From Rhynchopus euleeides (lineage: Eukaryota; Euglenozoa; Diplonemea; Diplonemida; Diplonemidae): a stretch of 64,000 nt of DNA. Position 1 is the first letter of the stretch; each line of letters begins with the position of its first letter. The stretch spans positions 1,674,001 to 1,738,000 of the forward strand of contig OY723297.1 in assembly GCA_963210315.1 (NCBI GenBank), in the 5' to 3' direction. A program made the translations under genes and the position numbers. Shown one piece after another: positions 21,110-31,575 of this stretch. The notes under the pieces are model-generated. The model worked only from the letters and a program-made list of their open reading frames with translations. It made no database searches and was not told where the DNA came from.

Positions 21110-22398
21110 GCAGCAGCGTCGGAGCCCCGTTGACAGATTTAATGTACGACTTGCCATGCAATGGAACGGGAAGTTCCAGTCAAAAGGTGTTGTTGCGTTC
21201 ATTCCAACCCACTCCAAAAGGTGGTCAGCACCCGCAACACATTTTTGGGCGATTCTTGACATGCTGGACACACAGAAGGGCGGGGTACCAACATTCCCCT
21301 GGTTTGTTTCCTTTCGTTTGTTTCTCCCCCCCTCCCCCTCCCTCTCACCTCACCACCCCTTGTCTACGGTGCCCTGGTCCCAGACCTGCTGTTGGGGCTG
21401 TTGCCTGAATTTCTTTGGGTTTTTTTTGCATCGCCCAGGCAGACTGTTCTGTTCGATAGGGCGCCGCCTCACCACCACATCGGTTTGAGTGCTGCTGCCC
21501 CTGTTCTGCCTGCGGTGATCCATACGGCCATACGGCCATGCTTTTATACTTGTCCTTGTGGCACAGGTGTGCTCTGAGGCGGGATCCACCTGCACCCTCT
21601 CAGCAGCGCTGTGCCCTTTGCCACCTCCGTCCCGGCGTCAGCCACATGATGCGGGGGCCGTGGCTGACACCTCCCCTTCTATATGTTTTGAAGAGATTGC
21701 AAGATGGTGTGGGAACTTTTTCAGGATCTGTTTGAAGAGGCCTTTCGTACTCTACACTCATCACACACCACCAAAACACTCAAGAATATCTTCTGGCCCC
21801 TGGCCGTCAAAGTGTGCTTCTGTCGGGATGCTTTGAAACCACGCTGCTGGGGTGGGTACCGGGCCTGCCCTCTGCCCTCCTGTGGCGTGTGGTGTTTGTT
21901 TCTTGCTGAAGGCTATAGTTTTGTGAAAGCCTCTCAGCAGCGCTGTGCCCCCTGTGCTGCGTCACAGCGCACAGTGCATCTGAGCCATTTGACTGATTGA
22001 AGGGCATATATCCTTGCCAGCCGCCCGGCTGGCCCGCTGCGGGCCTTGGCTGGCACCGCCCTCTGCCACTGTCACACCCCTCCCTTGTTCTTGTTCTTGT
22101 GTGGGGAAGGCATCAAACCGTGAAATGAAAATGGAAGCAAAACAACGGGATCAACGAAAGCAGATGACCTCGTCGCGCAGTCTCCCCCCCTATCTCCCTG
22201 CGCGCTTCGCCTTGCTGGCCTGGGGAACACCCTGCACTGACACGACCATCCCACGCCTGAGAAGAGGCAGTCGTGTGCTTCAGCTTTACACAGGGAGGGG
22301 TAGCCTGACCTGCCCGCGCAGCTCCGACCCCTCACACCCCTGTCTGACTGCCCCTTCGGGTGTGGCGTGATCGGGGAGGGAGGGCAAGGGGGACAACC
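20922..22398. other. Intergenic region
   Basis: A (CT)n microsatellite lies at 21073-21105. The rest is unique-looking sequence with two similar segments CTCTCAGCAGCGCTGTGCCC (about 21597 and 21931). No gene seen. Confidence 0.5.
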
Positions 22399-23070
22399 AT
22401 GGACCCCAAGTCACGGAACCATGGGGGAGGCAGGTCCGGCCCACCGAACTCCAAAAGCAAGCCTGAGATGGAAGTGCTTTTTGACGACTATGTTGCGCGG
22501 AGTGGGGGCGATGCCAATGGGCTGACCCTGTTGGGGTTGGACCTTGTGGCTGAGGACATGGGGCTGGATAAAGGTGATGTTGTGATGATCATGCTGGCGT
22601 GGAAGCTGAACTGCATGACGCCGCGCCACGTCTCGATGGCGGAGTGGGTGCACGGCATGTCCCACATGAAAATCCTCACCACCCTGCACCTACGGCAGTT
22701 CTTCCAAACACTCCGAGATGAGGTGTACTCCAGCGATGAGGCCTTCACCATCTTCTACAACTTCTGCTACGACTTCCTCCGCACCGACACGACAAAGCTG
22801 CTGCCCCTCAGCGAGGCTGTCCTGTGGTGGCAGCGCCTCCTGCCGGTTCACTTCCGCCACCTCAACCAGTGGTGTGACTTCGTCAAGTCTGAGGCTGTTG
22901 CGCCCTATGTCCTCCACGGCGTGGCGAGGGATCTCTGGAAGCAGCTCCTCGTGTTCGCGCTGGAGGTTGAGAACCTGCAGGATCACAGCAGGGATGGCCC
23001 GTTCCCAGTCATTCTGGATGACTTTGCCGAATGGGTTGTCGACCAGAAGGCGAAGGCGCAGCCGCGGTAG
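22399..23070 (+). CDS. DCUN1D: DCN1-like protein (cullin neddylation E3 co-factor)
   Basis: Single exon, 223 residues. After a 25-residue basic, Gly-rich tail the protein is one potentiating-neddylation (PONY) domain (about 28-220). Diagnostic stretches are LVAEDMGLDKGDVVMIMLAWKLNCMTPRHVS, EAFTIFYNFCYDFLR, LPLSEAVLWWQRLL, HLNQWCDFV, ARDLWKQLLVFA and the acidic pocket ending FPVILDDFAEWV, which in DCN1 forms the cullin-binding DAD patch. DCN1 proteins bridge the NEDD8 E2 (Ubc12) and cullins, promoting neddylation and SCF activation. There is no N-terminal UBA domain, so it resembles the shorter DCUN1D3-5 architecture. The ATG at 22399 was chosen because the upstream in-frame codons contain no ATG. 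Confidence 0.93.
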   Translation: MDPKSRNHGGGRSGPPNSKSKPEMEVLFDDYVARSGGDANGLTLLGLDLVAEDMGLDKGDVVMIMLAWKLNCMTPRHVSMAEWVHGMSHMKILTTLHLRQFFQTLRDEVYSSDEAFTIFYNFCYDFLRTDTTKLLPLSEAVLWWQRLLPVHFRHLNQWCDFVKSEAVAPYVLHGVARDLWKQLLVFALEVENLQDHSRDGPFPVILDDFAEWVVDQKAKAQPR

Positions 23071-23980
23071 TTCCTTCCCGGGGGGAAGAAGGGAACCGTC
23101 ACCAATGCAATTAAAAATGGCTCGCGTGGCGTTCGTGTTGGTCCACGCCTCATCAGGTCGTGCCTGACTCTGTGTGGGCGTGGTGGGTATTCCGGATCTG
23201 CCACTCAACAATACAGTCACATTGCAGTGCATCTGTATTTTGGTAAGTTCACGGGATTATGCCAGTTGGGTGCGGGGGGGGGGGGGGGGGGGCGGGGCAG
23301 GGGTGGGGGTGGGGACGTATCGCATTTACACTTGCCCAGGTCCCTGGGGACTGCCGGGGAGGGTCTGCAGGGGGGGGGGGAGGGGCATACTTGCCCCCCC
23401 TCCCCCCGACCTCTGCATGCTTGCGGTGGGCGGCTCGGCGGCGGCACCCTGCTGAAGGGGGAAGGACCGCCACGACACCCCCCGCCTGCCTACCCCCTGC
23501 CGCCCACCCCCTTCTCTTCCAGATGAGAAGCCTCGAATCAACGGTGCAGATGTTGGGGCCAGATTGCCTCCATTTCATGCACCCCCGACGGGGTGCAGAC
23601 ACCCCACACACGCACCCCACAGCGACAAGCAGACACGACGAGTTGCGAGGGGTGGGCCGAGGGGCATTAGTAGGGCACTCCAGCTTTACAACCGGCAGAC
23701 ACACCCCCCCCCCCCCCTCTGCATCCCAGCATGGTGTGGTAGCAGCACGGTGAGAGAGGGTGCGTCAAGGGCTCTGTTCTCTCTATCTCATTCCTCCTTT
23801 CTTCTGCCTCCCCCCCCCCCCCGGTGCACTTTAGAGGGAACTCCCGCACACCCACATAGCCCCTACCTAACGGAAAGGGAGATCATTCCTGTGATTTCGT
23901 TCTACTCCTATTTCAATAATTCGCCCAGCCCTAACACCCGCTCCCACAGCCCCACAGCCCCTACCTAAGCCGAAGGGGAA
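23071..23980. other. Intergenic region with poly-G/poly-C runs
   Basis: Poly-G runs at 23274-23292 and 23371-23380, and poly-C runs at 23706-23717 and 23811-23822. ACAGCCCCTACCTAA-type repeats lie at 23855-23970 just before the next gene. No gene seen. Confidence 0.5.
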
Positions 23981-24817
23981 ATGTCGTTCTATCTGTTGCT
24001 GAACCACCAGGTGGTGTCGTCGAGGTCCTCAATAGTCACAGCAGCCTCACATCCTTCGAGGCACAGCATCGTGGCGCAGCAAGAGGCTGACGAGTCGCCC
24101 CTGCCGAGCCCGAAGCAGAGGTTCTTCAACGTGCCGGAGGTGGGGTCTGGGAGGTTCAGCCTGACCTTCACCGCAGAGCCGTTGTGCTGTGTCGAGGGGT
24201 GTGGGGAGAGGGCGCGCAAATCGTGCTGCTGCCAGAGCGCTATCTACTGCGGGAAGGAGTGCCAGAGGGCGGACTGGCCGCAGCACAAAGAGAAGTGTCC
24301 CCGGAAGCCGCAGTGCCATGCATGCGGGGCGGTGCCGGCGGAATGCAAGCTTTTCCAATGCCTCTGCAGGCTTGCCATCTACTGCGGGGTGGCCTGCCAG
24401 AGGAAGCACTACGCAGTGCACAAAGAGGTGTGCCGCTGCCGCAAGCGGGACGCCCCCTCCTCACCCGGTGTTACCGTGGAGGGGGCTACCCCGAAGTCGG
24501 TGACGGAACACGTGAAGGATCTCCTGCAGCCCAGTGGCGGTGCTGTCGGGGCCAGGTCCCGCAAGAGCATCGAGGCGGAGAACCAGTGCCTCAAGCAGGA
24601 GCTGGAGGGGCTGGCGCCGTGGCTCCTGGACCCGGACAGGCCCCGCACGGCGCCAGAGAAGCCGTTACTCGGGGCATCCGGAGGTGTGTCCCGGCAGGAC
24701 ACACAGCTGCATCTCCTCAAAAAGGTGTTCCGGGCAAGCGAGGAGCACGCCTGTAGGTTTGCAGCGTTCATCGAGGATACCCGGATCGCCCCCAGTCGGG
24801 GAGGGGATGGCAGGTGA
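23981..24817 (+). CDS. Protein with two MYND zinc fingers
   Basis: Single exon as read, 278 residues. Two consecutive MYND-type fingers: about 69-106 (CCVEGCGERARKSCCCQ, IYCGKECQRADWPQHKEKC) and about 111-149 (CHACGAVPAECKLFQC, IYCGVACQRKHYAVHKEVC). Each has the C-x2/3-C ... YC..C(Q)...H...C zinc ligands. MYND fingers bind proline-rich peptides and occur in SMYD methyltransferases and transcriptional co-repressors. The rest is polar, with a short helix (EAENQCLKQELEGL). The stop codon lies inside a possible splice donor (GGCAG/GTGAGG at 24814), so the reading frame could continue into the SET-domain frame that follows on the same strand. A GT-AG join from 24813 to 25099 keeps frame, but its linker is low complexity, so I left two entries. 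Confidence 0.85.
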   Translation: MSFYLLLNHQVVSSRSSIVTAASHPSRHSIVAQQEADESPLPSPKQRFFNVPEVGSGRFSLTFTAEPLCCVEGCGERARKSCCCQSAIYCGKECQRADWPQHKEKCPRKPQCHACGAVPAECKLFQCLCRLAIYCGVACQRKHYAVHKEVCRCRKRDAPSSPGVTVEGATPKSVTEHVKDLLQPSGGAVGARSRKSIEAENQCLKQELEGLAPWLLDPDRPRTAPEKPLLGASGGVSRQDTQLHLLKKVFRASEEHACRFAAFIEDTRIAPSRGGDGR

Positions 24818-25222
24818 GGGGTGGGGGAGGTTGGAGGTTAGGGGGTGGTCTGGCAATGTCTGTTGCGGTGCAGTTCCCTGCACCGCAGCAGATTTGGCCC
24901 CCCCCCCCCCCCCTCTGTGGTGGCAGCCAGGTGGGTGGGGGGGGGGGGGCTCGCCAGATGATGTTGGTGCCGTTTCGGATGACTCTGAAGGCAAAGGCGA
25001 ACCCAATGCATGTTGGAGGTGTGATGGAGTGCAGTGGTTTACACAGACAAGGTTTCCCCACCCCCCCACCCACCCCCACCCACCTCACCCTTTCTTAGTC
25101 GCACAGGGCGGCGCGGGGTGGGGGGGGGGGTGGAGGGGTCATTTGTTACGTTGCTGCCTCGCGTGGTTTGCAACGCGAGAGACCCTCCCTCCACCCCCAC
25201 AGGGATATCCCCCGCCCCTCCC
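24818..25222. other. Spacer (or intron) between MYND and SET coding regions
   Basis: Contains GCAGTTCCCTGCACCGCAGC, a poly-C run (24898-24912), a poly-G run (24938-24949) and CCCACC repeats. Candidate acceptors TTCTTAG (ends 25098), CGCACAG (25106) and CCCACAG (25202). It may be a single intron if the flanking reading frames are one SMYD-like gene. Confidence 0.4.
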
Positions 25223-26350
25223 ATGGAGCTGCCGCCCCATGGTAGCGGCAGGGCGGCAGAATCGCTCGGGGCACCCACGTCGCCGCCGCCGCCCTGCTGC
25301 ACCACCACCCACACCACCGGGGCGGGCCGGAGCCTGATCGCCACCCGGGCCCTTGCTGCAGGCGACCCCATCCTCTCCTGCGGCAGGCCGTTCGCCACCT
25401 CCTCACTCTGCCCGCCTGGGTGCACCGCCGCGGCCGCCACCACACCCTCCCCCACCTACGCCGCGCTGCCCGCAGGGCTGCGCACCGCCCTCGCCACCGC
25501 AGCGCGGCTGGGCGTGCGCCCTGCGACACGCCGCTACCTCCGACACGGCACCCCCGCCACCGCCGCCACCACCACGGTGCTCCCACCCTCACCACCCTCC
25601 AGCGGCGCTGACCCGCCTGCTGCCGCCGTCGACCCCACTGCGATGGGTGCCGAGTCCCTCTGTGTGGTGCCTGGGGGCGTGCTGGCTGTGGGCGATGTCG
25701 CCCTCTCTGCAGCCCTTCGGGCTGCGGGGTGCTGCGGCCGCCGCAGCCGCCATGCTGTGGGGTGGCGGCAGCGACGGCAGCGGCAGCATCAGCAGCGCCC
25801 CCCCAAAGGGGGTGGCGTGCCCTGCAGCCGTGCTGCCGTGTTGCTCTTCCTCCGGGGCGCTCTCCGGCTGCACGCCTCGGTGTGCCGTGCGGTGCTGCGT
25901 GAGGCGTTCGGCGGCGTGCCGCCCCCCGCCGCTGCTTCCTGGTGCGCTGCCTGTCTCGGGGTTCCCCGGAGCGGGGTGGGCAGGCCGGGCAGGTGCCGCC
26001 GCAGGCGGCACCCGCCCTTCCTCCTTCACTTTCTGGTGCGGGTGGCGTGTGCCGTCAGGTCGAATGCGTTTGACACCGGGGAGGGGCGTATCGCGGTGTA
26101 TCCAAAGGCGTCGCTGTTCAACCACAGCTGTGCCCCGAATGTGGGCTGGGCCTACCGGGTGTGCGGTGGCGGTGGTGTGGAGCCCGGTGGGATGTGCTTC
26201 GTCGCGCTGTGCGGTGTAGGGCTGGGTGAGGCGCTGTGCATATCGTACTGCAGGGCAGGGCTCGGCGGGGGGGCCCGGCGTGCGAAGCTGAAGGCGACGT
26301 ACGGCTTTGACTGCAGGTGTGGTGTTTGCGAGGCGCAGTGCCTGGCGTGA
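25223..26350 (+). CDS. SMYD-like SET-domain protein
   Basis: 375 residues from the ATG at 25223. The N-terminal SET half is GAGRSLIATRALAAGDPIL..GRPFA (about 33-60). The C-terminal half has RIAVYPKASLFNHSCAPNVGW, with the NHSC.PN cofactor/active-site motif (about 294-302), then CISYCRA and a post-SET-like YGFDCRCGVCEAQC that would bind zinc. These mark a lysine methyltransferase of the SMYD group. In animal SMYD proteins a MYND finger splits the SET domain; here that place is filled by Ala/Thr/Pro-rich low complexity and the middle (about 95-265) is Arg/Cys/Gly-rich. The upstream neighbour carries two MYND fingers, so the two may be one gene or an obligate pair. The reading frame is open upstream of 25223, so the true start is uncertain. 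Confidence 0.8.
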   Translation: MELPPHGSGRAAESLGAPTSPPPPCCTTTHTTGAGRSLIATRALAAGDPILSCGRPFATSSLCPPGCTAAAATTPSPTYAALPAGLRTALATAARLGVRPATRRYLRHGTPATAATTTVLPPSPPSSGADPPAAAVDPTAMGAESLCVVPGGVLAVGDVALSAALRAAGCCGRRSRHAVGWRQRRQRQHQQRPPKGGGVPCSRAAVLLFLRGALRLHASVCRAVLREAFGGVPPPAAASWCAACLGVPRSGVGRPGRCRRRRHPPFLLHFLVRVACAVRSNAFDTGEGRIAVYPKASLFNHSCAPNVGWAYRVCGGGGVEPGGMCFVALCGVGLGEALCISYCRAGLGGGARRAKLKATYGFDCRCGVCEAQCLA

Positions 26351-27146
26351 ATCCCCCCCTACCCCCACCCCCGCGTGCCTGCCCTGCACAACTGTGTCGC
26401 ATGTGCTGCATCCCCGCTGCGGTGGGTCTTCCGGTCTGCCTGTGCCCTTGCCTCCCTCCCCCACATTTTGTAGCCGTGAAGGCATGGGTGTTGGCGGAGT
26501 TTCTGCAAATGCTTCGCAAAATGCCATGACGCATGCCACGCTCCCTTATGGGTTTCGATCATCCGCTGGATTGCGCGCCTGTGGAGAATCCAAGTGTTTT
26601 GGTTCTCCTTGGTTGGTGTGTGCTGTCAGGCTCGCTCGCCCATTGTGCCTGCGCTTTGTGGGTTCGCATTGGCGTGTGGTGTCGGTTGGCCTTTGTGTAT
26701 CTGCTGCAGTTGAGGGCTCGCAGCCATAGCTTCGTGGTAGAGTTGACGGGGTGAGTTGGTCACCGCAGCGCAAGGACTCGCCCCTAGCTCACCCCACCCG
26801 CACTTCAGCGTGTCTCCCCGCTTTCGCATGTTGTCACAGCAACGCAGACTTATTCGTCGGGAAGATTCCACTTTCTTACCAAAATACGCTGCTGAGTCGA
26901 TCATATCAGTCGAATCATGGCCCAGCTTCATCGTATCTTGGGTTCCGTCCGGATCGGTTCCGACAGGACGCGCAGAAGGGCGACAGTGTGATATTCATAT
27001 GCGCCTTATCGTGGGATAGTATCGTTGACCACACCACACCACACCACACCCTCCACCAGGGGTTTCCAACAACATGCCCTTCTTCCCAAACTGCCAATAA
27101 AACCCCCCCTTTATATTGCCGGCTTTGCCTTCTACAGTACAGGGGG
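26351..27146. other. Region upstream of orphan gene; possible missed first exon
   Basis: A short frame from the ATG at 26828 to 27018 reads as plausible protein and ends at a possible GTATCG donor, followed by a CACACCACACC tract like that in the introns of neighbouring genes. I could not find an acceptor that joins it in frame to the gene at 27147, so it is not called. Confidence 0.4.
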
Positions 27147-28601
27147 ATGGTGCGACATTTTCTGTTCGACTTTCCCTCCAAGGAGGCGCGTTACTCGCAG
27201 TACAGCGGGCCGGTCCCCGGGTTTGAGAGCCTCGGGCAAAAGGTGCACGACGCCCTGCTCGACAGATGCATCTGCGCGATGCTGCAGGTGTGGTGGATCT
27301 CCCTGCTAAAAGACGTGACATCTCAGGAGGGGATCGACGAGCCGACATACCGCTGGTGCTTCAGCAGGGTCCTGACCCGGATACTCCCCTCTGAAGGCAT
27401 CGTGAACATCCCCAACATGCTGGACGCCGACTGGTTCCACGACGCCGGGGGCGGCGCGGTCGTCACACGACCCATATTCTTCTGCTCGCTGCTCCACCTC
27501 TGCATCCAGTTCTCCGCCTCCATCCTGCTGTCCTCATTTGACTTCCTGAGGATCATCCACAAGTCTGTCTTCGACTCCCCCGGGGGGGAGGAGGGGGACC
27601 AATTCCTCCAAAGAGTTGAGGTGGTGCGGGAGGTGGCAGCGTCACACCTCTGCACTATTGTCGAACAGGGCACCCCGCACCCCATCCTGAAGGGCGTCTC
27701 CGACCTCTACACTGAGGCAATGGATATCACGAGAACTTCCATGCCGTTCGCCACAACCACCGAGAAGCTCCTCCAGGTTGTGAAGGGGGGTGGTCTGAAC
27801 GTCGAGCGGGAGCTGCTGCAGGAGCAGCAGATGCTCTCCTCTGGGACAAGCGAGTTTCTCAAGCAGGGGGTTGGGGCTGACACCTCGCAATACCACACGT
27901 TTGACCTGCTGCTGCTGTTCATCCAGAGCGATCCGAACGTGGAGCTGGATTACAAAAACCTGATCATGGGGGGCAGGTCACGCCACGCCAGGTCAGCGCA
28001 GAACGGGCTCATCATGCACCCCCACCCACCGGGCGGGGTGTATGGCAAAGGGGGGAGGATCCAATCCCTGAGGCACCGCAGCGCGGGGGGTCACGCGATG
28101 ATGCGCGTCGCCCAGCCTGCCCCGCCCCGCCGCCCGGGGACCGGGAATGGCATCGGGGGGTCGCATCGGTGGGAGGTCCCCTGGGAGTTGGATGTCGCGT
28201 CCAGGCCACTGACAGCGCAGGGTGCGTCTCTCGTGCTGCTGCTGCACAACAGGACCCCTGGGAGGGAGAAGGGCGAGCAGGCGGCGGGGCAGGCCGAGCT
28301 GGCGAAGGTGGCCGGAGGGTCTGCGAGGGCAGAGGCAGGAGGTGTGGAGGAGGCGGGGGAGGCGAAGGGGGGGAGGGTGCGGCTGGTGAGGGATCCGAGG
28401 TTGCTGCCGGACTCGTTTGTGCTGTGCCAGAATGCGATGCGGGCGAGGGCGAGGCAGCAGGAGAACCAGGTGTTGCATGCGGATCGTGTGGAGGCGGAGA
28501 TGCACTTCCGCAAGCATATGAAGGTGCAGCGGACCGCGTCTGCCACCATGCATCTGTACCGCAGTCTCAAGCGGAATAGGTTTTGTGCGGCAGGGCCCTG
28601 A
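27147..28601 (+). CDS. Unrecognised 484-residue protein
   Basis: I recognise no family. Residues about 1-275 look globular and mostly helical (Leu- and Phe-rich, with CSLLHLCIQFSASILLSSFDF near 110-130, hydrophobic enough for one membrane segment but with no signal peptide). About 285-360 is Gly/Arg/His/Pro-rich and disordered-looking. About 375-415 is an Ala/Glu/Gly-rich helix (ELAKVAGGSARAEAGGVEEA), followed by a basic C-terminal helix (RARARQQENQVLHADRVEAEMHFRKHMK). The ATG at 27147 is the first one from which the sequence looks protein-like; upstream the same frame is open but reads through low-complexity CACACC sequence. Confidence 0.65.
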   Translation: MVRHFLFDFPSKEARYSQYSGPVPGFESLGQKVHDALLDRCICAMLQVWWISLLKDVTSQEGIDEPTYRWCFSRVLTRILPSEGIVNIPNMLDADWFHDAGGGAVVTRPIFFCSLLHLCIQFSASILLSSFDFLRIIHKSVFDSPGGEEGDQFLQRVEVVREVAASHLCTIVEQGTPHPILKGVSDLYTEAMDITRTSMPFATTTEKLLQVVKGGGLNVERELLQEQQMLSSGTSEFLKQGVGADTSQYHTFDLLLLFIQSDPNVELDYKNLIMGGRSRHARSAQNGLIMHPHPPGGVYGKGGRIQSLRHRSAGGHAMMRVAQPAPPRRPGTGNGIGGSHRWEVPWELDVASRPLTAQGASLVLLLHNRTPGREKGEQAAGQAELAKVAGGSARAEAGGVEEAGEAKGGRVRLVRDPRLLPDSFVLCQNAMRARARQQENQVLHADRVEAEMHFRKHMKVQRTASATMHLYRSLKRNRFCAAGP

Positions 28602-28877
28602 CGGTGGCGAGTGCCTTTCCAGGTGCCCGTCATCCTTAGAGGGTGTGGAGTGTGCGAGAGTGTGAGGGGGTGGTTGATGTGCCCCACGGAGGGTGGACGT
28701 TCAAGTGAGTTGGCAGGGGCGGAGAGGAGGCTTGTCCTGTTGTGGTTTTGGAATCAAAGGGAGAGGTGGGGGTGGTGTGGGGGGTGTGTGTGTTGCATCT
28801 GACGTGCCTTTTTTCACCTCAGCATCCAGGGCAGGTTCACCGGTTGCGGTGCGCTTCTTTTCGGTTACACTCTAACA
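28602..28877. other. Short intergenic region before DAW1 copy 1
   Basis: G-rich sequence, then CTTTTTTCACCTCAG (28808-28822), a good acceptor-like signal 55 nt before the start codon; it could serve a 5'-UTR intron or trans-splicing, which cannot be told here. Confidence 0.4.
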
Positions 28878-30633
28878 ATGAAGCTGAGGCGCTTCCTTCT
28901 GCGGTACCACCCGCCGGGTCTCACGCTCGAGTATGAGCGCAGGTATGTCGATGAGTGGTGTGGTGCTCATGTGATAGTGTCCCGCCCTGCACAGCAATGG
29001 CAACGTGGAGCAGAAGACGATCGATCTTCTGACACTGTCGCCGCATTCCAACATCGACGCGCTGGCGCGGCAGGTGGTGGATGAGGAGCCGCTGATCCCC
29101 GAGTCGCGGCTGGATCAGGTGAAGCAGATCCTTGGGGTGCTGCAGGAGAAGACGTACGACCAGAAGCAGGTGTGACATCAGCAGGGTGCAGTGCAGCTTT
29201 GGAGCTTGCGTGTCGTGTCGTGCATGTAGTGCGTGTTGATACATTCCTTGCTTTGCTTCCCCGCATTCCCATCTGCCTGCCGCTCTGCCATGCTCACTTG
29301 CGACAGGTGTTCTACCTCTTCAAGATGTTGCGTGCGCACATCCTGCCGCTCACAAACTGTGCCTTCAACAAGGACGGTGACAAGTTCATCACCGGATCGT
29401 ACGACCGAACGTGTAAGGTGTGGGACACGGCAACTGGTGACGAGCTTGTGAGTTTGGAAGGGCACAAGAACGTGGTGTACGCCCTGTCGTTCAACACACC
29501 GTTTGGGGACAAGGTGGCAACAGGGAGCTTCGACAAGACATGCAAGGTATGATGTGATGTTCAGTTGGTGTGCTGCAACACCGACACATCACACACAGCT
29601 GTGGGACTCGCGTACGGGTGACTGCCTTTACACGCTGAAGGGTCACCTGACGGAGATCGTGTGTCTGTGCTTCAACCCTCAGTCGACGCTGCTTGCGTCT
29701 GGGTCGATGGACAACACCGCAAAGGTATGCTTGGAATGACGTTGTGTGTCCACCTGTATCGATGTTTGTGGTGGCGCTGCAAGACGGCACCATCTTCGGA
29801 AGATAGGACCAAAGGAAGGATACTGTACCGCGGGTTCCTTTGAACCTGTACCATCACCACTACACCATCACGCCCGCCTCACAGCTGTGGGATGTGGAGA
29901 CGGGGCAGGAGACACACACGCTGCTGGGACACACGGCAGAAATTGTGAGTCTCAACTTCAACTCCACCGGCGACCAGATCATCACTGGGTATGTGCCGTG
30001 TTGTGTGTGTCAGTGCAACACTCGTGCATTTGCCTTGAATCTGTCAACCACACCCTCACACCACACCACACCACACCACTCCAACGCCACAGGTCCTTCG
30101 ACCACACGTCGAAGATCTGGGATGTGCGGAGCGGACGGTGCATCCACACCCTTGCTGGTCACAAGGGTGAGATCAGCAGCACACAGTTCAACTACAGCGG
30201 CGACTTGGCCATCAGCGGCAGCATAGATCGGACGTGCCGCGTGTGGAACGTGAGCAGCGGCCAGTGCATTTACACGATGCGCGGGCACACTGACGAGGTG
30301 CTGGACGTGGCCTTCGAGCCTGTCGGGCAGAAGATTGTGACTGCGTCTGCAGACAACACAGCACGTGTGTTCAGCACTGCCACAGGTGCGTGCATCGCGT
30401 CCTTCCTCGGACACGACGGGGAGATCTCGAAGGTGTCGTTCAACCCACAGGGCACCAAGTTCATCAGCGCGTCGTCCGACAAGACCTGCAAGGTGTGGAA
30501 CGCACAGACCGGCGTGTGCCTGCAGACGCTGGAGGGACACACCGACGAGATCTTCTCCTGCGCCTTCAACTACTCGGGCGACACCATCATCACCGGGTCG
30601 AAGGACAACACCTGCAGAATATGGAAGAGCTGA
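28878..30633 (+). CDS. DAW1: Dynein assembly factor with WD repeats, DAW1/ODA16 (copy 1)
   Basis: Six exons: 28878-28942, 28995-29169, 29307-29546, 29599-29724, 29885-29988 and 30093-30633, giving 416 residues (human DAW1 is 415). The N terminus [20 protein letters not shown] and the helix [16 protein letters not shown] are the family signature, followed by eight WD40 blades from about residue 92 to the C-terminal [12 protein letters not shown]16/DAW1 is the cargo adaptor linking outer dynein arm complexes to IFT46 for transport into cilia, so it acts in the cytoplasm and at the ciliary base. Donors are GTATG except exon 2 (GTGTGA). A near-identical second copy starts at 37562. By eye I counted 14 exon differences between them, all synonymous. 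Confidence 0.97.
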
Positions 30634-31127
30634 TCTGCCGCCTCCTCTCGACAGCGCGCCTACTGCTGACTGTGAGCCCCTCTTTGCAGAGAAGGCCACC
30701 CAAGCAGACGACCCACTCCCCGCAGATTCTGCCCGTGCCTTGCGCATGCCCTATCTACACGACAGCCCTGCTCTCGCAAGGCCTTCGCCTCCTGGTGCCG
30801 CTCACAGAGACGCAGCATGACCCTATCTTCAGGAACGATGATCTTGCGCCCTCTCTGGGTGTGCAGCTTTGCTGTCCTCGACACTGCGACAAGAGTGCAT
30901 AACCCGCGGGGCAGCCCTTTTTTCAACCCGTGTCAAAATACATTTTGCAACACTCTTGTCATGCGTTGCTGCCCCTGACCGTCCCAGACGTCAGGGATTC
31001 TGGTCCCCAACACCAGACATAAAGAAACCTGTCCCCTCCGTGACACGCCCTTTACCTTGCGGGTGTGTGGCGCTCGCTTTGCGCTCTCCATGCCAGAGCG
31101 AGTGAACACCCCTCGACCCCCCCCCCC
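30634..31127. other. Intergenic region after DAW1 copy 1
   Basis: Unique-looking sequence with no gene, ending in a CTCGACC plus poly-C run at the edge of the element at 31130. Confidence 0.5.
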
Positions 31128-31129
31128 TA

Positions 31130-31573
31130 GGGCAGTGGTGGCAGCGTACGGCCGTACGGTACGCGTACGCGTACGCCGTACGCACTTTCTGAAAATCGCG
31201 CTGCGTACGCGTACGCAGATTTTGCGTACGGCTGGTATTCCAGGTCTCTCAGCACACAGTAGGCCACCCAGCGGGTGGCTGGGCCCAGGCCTTTGCTCCT
31301 GCCTTTCACAGACGGTTCCTTGCCGCGCTCGTGGCGAAAAACTCGCAACACCTGCAAGTACATCCGCAAACATACTGCAAAAGGTACCACTTCCGACTGG
31401 AAGGCTCGAAGGCTGCCCCTGGTACACCTGAGTTCGACTGTCGGATTTGGTGTGCTGCCATGGCCGTCTCCTGTGCTCCATAGACTGCCGTACGCAGCGC
31501 CGTACGCGTACGCGTACGCCGTACGCACTTTCTGAAAATCACGCTGCGTACGCGTACGCAGCCACCACTGCCC
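31130..31573. mobile_element. TA-flanked inverted-repeat element with GTACGC repeats, 444 bp
   Basis: Ends are GGGCAGTGGTGGCAGCGTAC and the reverse complement (...GCCACCACTGCCC). TA sits on both sides (31128-31129 and 31574-31575). Inside each end are GTACGCGTACGC blocks followed by CACTTTCTGAAAATC(G/A)CGCTGCG, present near both ends (31181 and 31526). The unique centre (about 31230-31480) has no recognised gene. The right TA is also the left TA of the next element. Confidence 0.8.
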
Positions 31574-31575
31574 TA

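Noticed and set aside
26828-27018. Possible first exon of the orphan gene at 27147
   Set aside because: Ends at a GTATCG donor-like site, but none of the nearby acceptors keeps the reading frame.
31128-31575. hAT-type reading of the CAGTGGTGG ends with a CCTAGG duplication
   Set aside because: The CCTAGG on both sides is explained more simply by TA duplication next to ends beginning GGG, matching the neighbouring elements; no 8-bp duplication is present.
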